Shown here piece by piece: positions 59,459 through 64,000 of a DNA stretch of 64,000 nucleotides. How positions within the stretch are numbered: position 1 is the first letter of the stretch; every line of letters starts with the position of its first letter. The position numbers were made by a program, and so were the translations under genes. The notes under the pieces are model-generated. The model was not told the DNA's origin, did not search any database, and worked only from the letters and a program-made list of their open reading frames with translations. This DNA comes from Chryseobacterium rhizoplanae (GTDB taxonomy: Bacteria > Bacteroidota > Bacteroidia > Flavobacteriales > Weeksellaceae), in contig NZ_FXTC01000010.1 in NCBI RefSeq assembly GCF_900182655.1, positions 1 to 64,000 of the forward strand. Reading direction: 5' to 3'.

Positions 59459-59950
59459 TTAACATCCACACTCACCATAGATCGGAGTCGTAAATGTAGT
59501 TCCGTCTGGTTTCTCAATAGTCAGAGTCCCTTCAAACAGTAAAGCTTCTTCTCCTTTTATTTTTTTACCTTTCACAGAAATTTTATAATTATCATTTTCT
59601 ATTTCCTTAGTCAGTAATTCATCGACTTCCATATCACTTGATGAGATAAGATTCAGAGCCAGTCTTTTACCGTCCAGCATCATATAAGCTGTTTTCCCGG
59701 CATCATCAGCGTAGATGTATCTTTCATTTTCAAAATCAGCTTTGCTGATGGCAAAATAACAGGAGCATTCTTTGATTTCTTTGGGAAACGGAATGGTTCC
59801 CACCAGAATATTGCCTGAAGATGTACCTGTTGAAGCAGAATCTTTAGCAATATGTGAAGAATCGGCAGAAGCAGAAGCTGAAACCGTTTCTTTTTCCTTT
59901 TTGCAGGCCGTCAATAAAAGTGCGGAAAATAAAATGATTAAATATTTCAT
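59459..59950 (-). CDS. Hypothetical lipoprotein
   Basis: The 163-residue protein has a lipobox LLLTAC (Cys near residue 16). A Ser/Ala/Lys-rich linker (KKEKETVSASASADSSHIAK) leads to a beta-rich domain with CSCYFAISKADFENERYIYA, KTAYMMLDGKRLAL and TPIYGECGC at the end. Four cysteines in two pairs suggest disulfides outside the cytoplasm. The family was not recognised. It lies 22 bp after the LURP-one-like gene, probably in one transcript. Confidence 0.7.
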   Translation of the reverse strand: MKYLIILFSALLLTACKKEKETVSASASADSSHIAKDSASTGTSSGNILVGTIPFPKEIKECSCYFAISKADFENERYIYADDAGKTAYMMLDGKRLALNLISSSDMEVDELLTKEIENDNYKISVKGKKIKGEEALLFEGTLTIEKPDGTTFTTPIYGECGC

Positions 59951-59972
59951 GTGTTTGTGGTTTTATTATTTG

Positions 59973-60578
59973 TTACCCTCTTGCTCTTTCAAGAAGTGTC
60001 ATCATTAATAAAGAAAGGATTACTAAACTTTCTTCCTCATCATCAATATCGATCAGTCTGTCCAGCTGGAATCTTCTTCCGAAGAATGAAGGCATTTTTT
60101 TAAGCTTAAAATAAGCTTTCCCGTCAATACCTGTTACCGTATAAGATGGATTAAGGAAATAGCCGGTGAACATTCCGATGATAGGAAGTTCTCCTACAAA
60201 GCTGTCCCAGAATCTTACCCATGCGCTGTCTTCCTGAACTTTAAACTTAGGCTGATCTTGGGCATCCAGAATATCATAGCTTGCTTTCCAGATAGAACGC
60301 ATTCCTTTTCTTGCCAGTCTACCGAAGTTTTTGTTGTCAATAAGATCATTCAAAGAATACGAAGCATTGAAATCTATCCATTTATTTGCCCGGATTCTGA
60401 AAAGTTCCTTAGACTTGCTCTCATCGTTGAAAACAATAACATCTTCTTTCAACTTGAACATTTTCTGACGCACATACGCTACATAATTTCCGTTTTTGTC
60501 AGTAATGTTGAAGTCACTTGCTAAAGTAGTGATTTTGAATTTGAAATCCAGAGGATAGTTAAGATTGTTAAGTACCAT
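59973..60578 (-). CDS. LURP-one-related/scramblase-like protein
   Basis: The 201-residue cytosolic protein has a single beta-barrel-type domain with alternating strands: KFKITTLASDFNITDKNGNY, VAYVRQKMFKLKEDVIVFND, ELFRIRANKWIDFNASYSL and YTVTGIDGKAYFKLKKMPSF. This is the Tubby-like fold of the LURP-one/phospholipid scramblase group. A terminal hydrophobic helix (LVILSLLMMTLLERA) could attach it to the membrane. Function is unknown. A TATATTTG box is 34 nt upstream (60613-60620, minus). Confidence 0.75.
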   Translation of the reverse strand: MVLNNLNYPLDFKFKITTLASDFNITDKNGNYVAYVRQKMFKLKEDVIVFNDESKSKELFRIRANKWIDFNASYSLNDLIDNKNFGRLARKGMRSIWKASYDILDAQDQPKFKVQEDSAWVRFWDSFVGELPIIGMFTGYFLNPSYTVTGIDGKAYFKLKKMPSFFGRRFQLDRLIDIDDEEESLVILSLLMMTLLERARG

Positions 60579-60612
60579 GTCAGTTTATTTTTTTCATATT
60601 TAATTTAAGCCG

Positions 60613-60620
60613 CAAATATA
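60613..60620 (-). promoter_or_regulatory. -7 element TATATTTG for the LURP-one-like gene
   Basis: It is an exact consensus match on the minus strand, 34 nt before the ATG at 60578. Confidence 0.5.
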
Positions 60621-60723
60621 AAGGTTTTTTTAGAGTTCTCAGGTATGGGAGAAAATTTAAAATATCATATTGAGACATTATGTTGGCGGAAATTTATAAG
60701 GTGATTTTTGTGAAAAATAAAAC

Positions 60724-60845
60724 TAAACGCTGAGTTCGCAAGGTCTGTTTGCTGTTTTATATGTTTTGTTCGCAAAGGCACTTCGTTCAGCTGAGATACA
60801 AGTGATCATTTTTTTTAACCTTTAGACATCTTAGCGCGCTCAGCA
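60724..60845. repeat. Dispersed palindromic intergenic repeat, copy C
   Basis: TAAACGCTGAGTTCGCAAGG opens the copy and TTCGCAAAGGCACTTCGTTC follows at about 60769-60788. The right arm is degenerate compared with copies A and B, ending near CTTAGCGCGCTC. Confidence 0.7.
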
Positions 60846-60918
60846 TTACTGTGTAAAAATTCACAAGCGAAGTGAACAGACGATTTATTATTCACTATTA
60901 ATTATCAACTTTAATCCT

Positions 60919-60926
60919 TATTTTTG
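60919..60926 (+). promoter_or_regulatory. -7 element TATTTTTG for recR
   Basis: It is an exact consensus match only 5 nt before the ATG at 60932, the same distance as at 22821/22834. Confidence 0.6.
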
Positions 60927-60931
60927 TACCT

Positions 60932-61543
60932 ATGGATTATCCAAGTAAAGTATTGGCAAAGGCGGTAGACGAGATTTCGGGATTGCCTGGGATTGGAAGA
61001 AAAACGGCTTTGAGATTAGCACTGCATTTATTGAAGCAGCCCAATTCCAGAGCTGTGAGTCTTGGAAATTCCCTGATTAACCTTGTCAACGAAATAAAAT
61101 ACTGTAAGGAATGTCATAATTTTTCGGATTTTGACATCTGTGAAATATGCAGCAATGAAAAGAGAAATGGCGAGCTTATCTGCATCGTTGAAGATGTACG
61201 CGATGTGATTGCCATTGAAAATACAGGAAAATACACGGGAAAGTATCTGATTCTTGGAGGGAAAATTTCTCCAATGGAAGGAGTAGGGCCTGGGCAATTG
61301 AATATTCCAAGCATTGAAAAGAAACTGAATGACGGAAAGGTGAAGGAATTTATTTTCGCATTGAGCGCTACGATGGAAGGAGATACAACGGCTTATTATA
61401 TTTACAAGAAATTTAAGAGCTTCAATGTGAATTTTTCCAGCATTGCAAGGGGAATTTCAGTAGGTGATGAACTGGAATATGCTGATGAAATTTCATTAGG
61501 AAGATCTATTATCAACAGGTTGCCCTATAATGAAAAGGATTAA
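60932..61543 (+). CDS. recR: Recombination protein RecR
   Basis: The 203-residue protein loads RecA at gaps with RecF and RecO. It shows the N-terminal helix-hairpin-helix (LPGIGRKTALRLALHLL), a four-Cys zinc finger (YCKECHNFSDFDICEIC), the Toprim acid motif ICIVEDVRDVIAIE and a C-terminal Walker-like ARGISVGDELEYADEI. It shares a promoter and a 1-bp gap with the following glycosyltransferase. The leader is about 5 nt. Confidence 0.96.
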   Translation: MDYPSKVLAKAVDEISGLPGIGRKTALRLALHLLKQPNSRAVSLGNSLINLVNEIKYCKECHNFSDFDICEICSNEKRNGELICIVEDVRDVIAIENTGKYTGKYLILGGKISPMEGVGPGQLNIPSIEKKLNDGKVKEFIFALSATMEGDTTAYYIYKKFKSFNVNFSSIARGISVGDELEYADEISLGRSIINRLPYNEKD

Positions 61544-61544
61544 T

Positions 61545-62378
61545 ATGAAGCTGTCTGTTATTATTGTTAATTATAATGTTACCCAATTACTCAGAAGCTG
61601 TCTCCTGTCACTTCAGAAATATATACAAGAGATAGAATATGAAGTGATTGTCATTGATAATGCATCTACAGACAGTTCCTGGAGCGATCTTATTCCCGAA
61701 TTTCCAAACGTACACTTTATATCTTCTGAAATCAACGGTGGTTTTTCAAAAGCGAATAATCGGGCGATTCAGACGGCAAAAGGCGAATATATTTTACTTT
61801 TAAATCCTGATACGGAATTTGAGGGCTTTTACATGAAAGAACTTCTGGATTTTGCCGATTCTCAGCCTTCTTTCGGATGTTTGGGAGTAAGAATGCATGA
61901 TGCAGAAGGAAGTTTTCTTCCGGAAAGTAAACGTTCAGTACCGGATATGTTTAATTCTTTTGAAAAGCTGTTTACGAATTTTAAAAAGAATGGTTCCAAG
62001 TCTTATTACAGAAACGATATTGAAGAAAATGCAGTTGCTGAAGTAGAAGTGATGACAGGTGCATTTTTATTGATTAAAAAAGAGGTCTACGAAAAAATAG
62101 GAGGGCTGGATGAAGCTTATTTTATGTATGGAGAAGATATTGATCTTTGCTATACCTTCTTAAGAAACGGGTACAAAAACTTCTATTATGGTAAAGTTTC
62201 TATTCTTCATCATAAGGGGGAGAGCACAATCAGGAATGATGTATATCTCAGGAGATTTTATGGGGCTATGCAGATCTTCATTGATAAATATTATAAAGAG
62301 TCGAAGCCCGTACAATATTCATTTTTAAAAGCAGGATTGAAACTACGCTATCAGATTGAAAAGATCAGGTTAAAATAA
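61545..62378 (+). CDS. Glycosyltransferase family 2 (WbbL-like)
   Basis: The 277-residue GT-A enzyme has LSVIIVNYNVTQLLRSCLLS, NASTDSSW, GGFSKANNRAIQTAKGEYIL, a metal-binding LLNPDTEFE and the late MYGEDIDLCYTFLRNGYKN. It resembles rhamnosyl-type transferases of polysaccharide synthesis. The start at 61545 is chosen because it follows the recR stop by 1 bp; an in-frame ATG 15 bp upstream lies inside recR. It has no signal peptide or membrane helix and ends in a hairpin. Confidence 0.9.
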   Translation: MKLSVIIVNYNVTQLLRSCLLSLQKYIQEIEYEVIVIDNASTDSSWSDLIPEFPNVHFISSEINGGFSKANNRAIQTAKGEYILLLNPDTEFEGFYMKELLDFADSQPSFGCLGVRMHDAEGSFLPESKRSVPDMFNSFEKLFTNFKKNGSKSYYRNDIEENAVAEVEVMTGAFLLIKKEVYEKIGGLDEAYFMYGEDIDLCYTFLRNGYKNFYYGKVSILHHKGESTIRNDVYLRRFYGAMQIFIDKYYKESKPVQYSFLKAGLKLRYQIEKIRLK

Positions 62379-62405
62379 AAAAGCAACTCAAATTGAGTTG
62401 CTTTT
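62379..62405. terminator. Bidirectional terminator between the glycosyltransferase and secG
   Basis: AAAAGCAACTCA (62379-62390) pairs with TGAGTTGCTTTT (62394-62405) with a 3-nt loop; A and T tracts flank it. Confidence 0.85.
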
Positions 62406-62429
62406 GTTTTATATAAGATGGTATTCTTC

Positions 62430-62780
62430 TTATTTTGCCGGTGCTACAGGAGTTTGTGCCGGAGTTGTTGTAGAAGCAGGAGCTGACTGTTTTGCAGGAG
62501 CTTCTTTCTTCACGGGTTGCTTCAGTGCAGGAGCTACCTGAGATGGCTTACCTGTGATAACAACGCTTATAAGGATAAGAACAATGATAGTTCCGCCTAG
62601 AGTCCATGTTGCTTTTTCCATGAAATCATTGGTTCTCTGTACTCCAAACTGTGCAGATGATGCACCTCCGAATGTACTGGAAAGGCCTCCTCCTTTTGGA
62701 TTTTGTGCCATAACGATGATTACCAATAAAACGCTGGCAACCATAACAAGAACCATCAATAGTGTAAATATAGTATCCAT
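62430..62780 (-). CDS. secG: Preprotein translocase subunit SecG
   Basis: The 116-residue inner-membrane protein has two helices (LLMVLVMVASVLLVIIVMAQ and GTIIVLILISVVI). The loop between them has the SecG motif NPKGGGLSSTFGGASSAQFG. The C-terminus is a Pro/Ala/Lys-rich tail of about 35 residues (KKEAPAKQSAPASTTTPAQT), longer than in E. coli. It assists SecYEG. A TAAATTTG box lies 25 nt upstream on the minus strand. Confidence 0.95.
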   Translation of the reverse strand: MDTIFTLLMVLVMVASVLLVIIVMAQNPKGGGLSSTFGGASSAQFGVQRTNDFMEKATWTLGGTIIVLILISVVITGKPSQVAPALKQPVKKEAPAKQSAPASTTTPAQTPVAPAK

Positions 62781-62805
62781 TAATTCTGATATCTTTTTGA
62801 ATGGG

Positions 62806-62813
62806 CAAATTTA
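62806..62813 (-). promoter_or_regulatory. -7 element TAAATTTG for secG
   Basis: It is an exact consensus match on the minus strand, 25 nt before the ATG at 62780. Confidence 0.55.
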
Positions 62814-62865
62814 ATCTTTTTTTACTGAATGACAAAAAAAGAAGTCGCCAAATGTTGATAAAAAT

Positions 62866-62893
62866 AAAAACGGCAACAATTGTTGCCGTTTTT
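62866..62893 (-). terminator. Terminator of the M16 peptidase gene
   Basis: AAAAACGGCAACA (62866-62878) pairs with TGTTGCCGTTTTT (62881-62893), 13 bp with a 2-nt loop. Confidence 0.85.
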
Positions 62894-62913
62894 TCTATAA
62901 AAAATGGATGTTG

Positions 62914-64000
62914 TTATTTAAAATCAGCATCTGTAGCCTTATTGATCTCATAAGACTTTACATTCATGGTCATATCCATTCCCATCTGGCTTACAGAGAT
63001 GGTGTATGGCATTTTTACCCCTTCTACCTCTTTGTAATTAGAGAATGTTGTCGGAATTGTCATTTCCTGACCTTTAGCTTTTATTTTCTTGGTTTCTCCG
63101 GTTTTTAATCCCGTTGCAACACTATAGTAATAAGTGGTATCTCCACCTTTAATTGCATAAGAATCTTCACCTCCGATTTTTTCAATTCCTCCTAATTTAT
63201 AATCAGCAGATTTTGCAAAACCTAATTCTTCGAAAAGCTCCGGGTTCTTTTGTTTTTCAGCAATTTCTTCCGGTGTGATGTCAACTTTTTGTCCCATTTG
63301 CATAGAATAACCAGTCTTCCCATCAAATACCTGCTTCTGAACAACCTGCCCCATTGCTGTTACAGTAGTCAGCTCTTTTCCACCTTGTGCCTTAATGATT
63401 TTAAAATCGATGTTTTGTCCTTGCATAGACATTGAAGCATTGGTAGTATATGAAGTAATTTTAGCCAGATTAGCTTTTCCTCCGATAGCGTTGATGTATT
63501 TATCTGCGATAGAAGCAACCGTTACACTTGCATCTACTTTTTGTACAGTTGGTTTTGCAACAGGGTTGGCGTCCTTATCAAAATATTTTACTGGGTACCC
63601 TAATTTTTCCAGTCCTTCAGAAATGTCAGATGCTTTACCTGCAATGAAAATTCTGCTCTGGTTAGGTAAAATGGTAGCTTTTACAGCATTGGTAACATCT
63701 GCAGCAGTTACTTTATCAATAGATTTCAGATAATTGGTGTAGAAGTCAGCCGGTAAATCCTGAACTTTTTGGTTTAATGCAAATCTGGCAATAGTAGCAG
63801 GCTGCTCTAAAGACATGATGAAAGATCCTTTCAGTTTTGCTTTTGCATTTGCCAATTCCTCCGGTTTTACAGTAGAAATTGCATTAAGTTCATTCATGAA
63901 TTCCTTAACGGCCTTGTCTGTAACCTCATTTCTTACGCTTGCGCTTGCAGAGAACTGTGGAGAATACTTGCTGGCAACCATACTTGAATATGCACCGTAA
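62914..64000 (-). CDS. M16 peptidase with C-terminal LolA-like domain (5' end outside window)
   Basis: The frame stays open to the right edge: the codons before the Met at 63981 read YGAYSS, as in other M16 proteins, so this Met is internal. The visible N-terminal part is the second M16 subdomain (FSASASVRNEVTDKAVKEFM, LKGSFIMSLEQPATIARFAL, IDKVTAADVTNAVKATILPN). From about 63520 downward a separate domain begins (KYINAIGGKANLAKITSYTT, FDGKTGYSMQMGQ, GGDTTYYYSVATGLKTGETK). Its LolA/outer-membrane-lipoprotein-sorting-like pattern is unusual in a peptidase. The zinc motif HxxEH lies outside the window. Confidence 0.85.
   Translation of the reverse strand, partial: YGAYSSMVASKYSPQFSASASVRNEVTDKAVKEFMNELNAISTVKPEELANAKAKLKGSFIMSLEQPATIARFALNQKVQDLPADFYTNYLKSIDKVTAADVTNAVKATILPNQSRIFIAGKASDISEGLEKLGYPVKYFDKDANPVAKPTVQKVDASVTVASIADKYINAIGGKANLAKITSYTTNASMSMQGQNIDFKIIKAQGGKELTTVTAMGQVVQKQVFDGKTGYSMQMGQKVDITPEEIAEKQKNPELFEELGFAKSADYKLGGIEKIGGEDSYAIKGGDTTYYYSVATGLKTGETKKIKAKGQEMTIPTTFSNYKEVEGVKMPYTISVSQMGMDMTMNVKSYEINKATDADFK

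Larger units (their letters stand above)
60579..60931. other. 353-bp divergent region with repeat copy C
   Basis: It carries the minus-strand promoter, the dispersed repeat at 60724-60845 and the recR promoter. No gene is seen. Confidence 0.5.

Overview
The window looks like chromosome from a Flavobacteriia member of the Chryseobacterium/Elizabethkingia type. The composition is AT-rich. Many genes are preceded by the Bacteroidota -7 element TAnnTTTG instead of a Shine-Dalgarno sequence. There is a type IX secretion sorting domain, a GLPGLI-type domain fused to a PNGase F-like enzyme, a split transketolase, a TamB-like giant protein, and a grasp-with-spasm peptide-modification locus. The genus is an inference from gene content; no rRNA is present.

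Layout. 1-3423: the C-terminal end of an RHS polymorphic toxin, its probable membrane immunity partner, and a scrap of another rhs reading frame. 3424-9000: methionine aminopeptidase, azoreductase, an M20 peptidase and unknowns. 9061-12427: a TonB-dependent siderophore-type receptor behind a possible Fur site, convergent with a secreted protein. 12604-23211: an unknown small protein, tRNA-Ser(GGA), asparaginase, trmH, the coupled group tsaD/unknown/rsmE, the divergent tamB-like gene, and an Lrp regulator. 23296-27539: a six-gene minus-strand RiPP operon of the grasp-with-spasm class. It holds a GG-leader precursor, a hairpin attenuator, an ATP-grasp ligase and a SPASM-domain maturase. It also holds two paralogous DUF6624-like lipoproteins and an unknown 60-residue protein woven in by 4-bp stop/start overlaps. 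28409-30067: a DUF4303 protein and two overlapping small membrane proteins. 30237-36887: split transketolase, a secreted unknown, a secreted reprolysin-type metalloprotease and a sodium/solute symporter. 37174-41502: a compact redox/detoxification cluster (two NATD1-like acetyltransferases, OsmC, a YjdI-type Fe-S protein, a TMEM175-like channel, an FMN reductase, two pirins), followed by a DHA2-type MFS exporter. 43179-49486: a secreted unknown, asnB, a PNGase F-like protein and an RsmB-type rRNA methyltransferase. 49787-62405: housekeeping genes (yjdM-like, ABC ATPase, YceI, pheS, ferredoxin reductase plus ferredoxin, LOG, pepD, recR, glycosyltransferase). 62430-64000: secG and the C-terminal part of an M16 peptidase cut by the window edge.

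The most system-like region is 23296-27539. The precursor would be made in excess through the attenuator, bound by an RRE-like N-terminus on the SPASM protein, and crosslinked by the ATP-grasp ligase. The lipoproteins and the 60-residue protein are of unknown role. No transporter or leader peptidase lies next to the cluster. Secondary points of interest are the RHS toxin/immunity pair, a family of roughly 150-bp palindromic intergenic repeats, very short 5' leaders at several genes, a possible plus-strand small RNA near 46400, and the PNGase F-like enzyme with an extra N-terminal domain.
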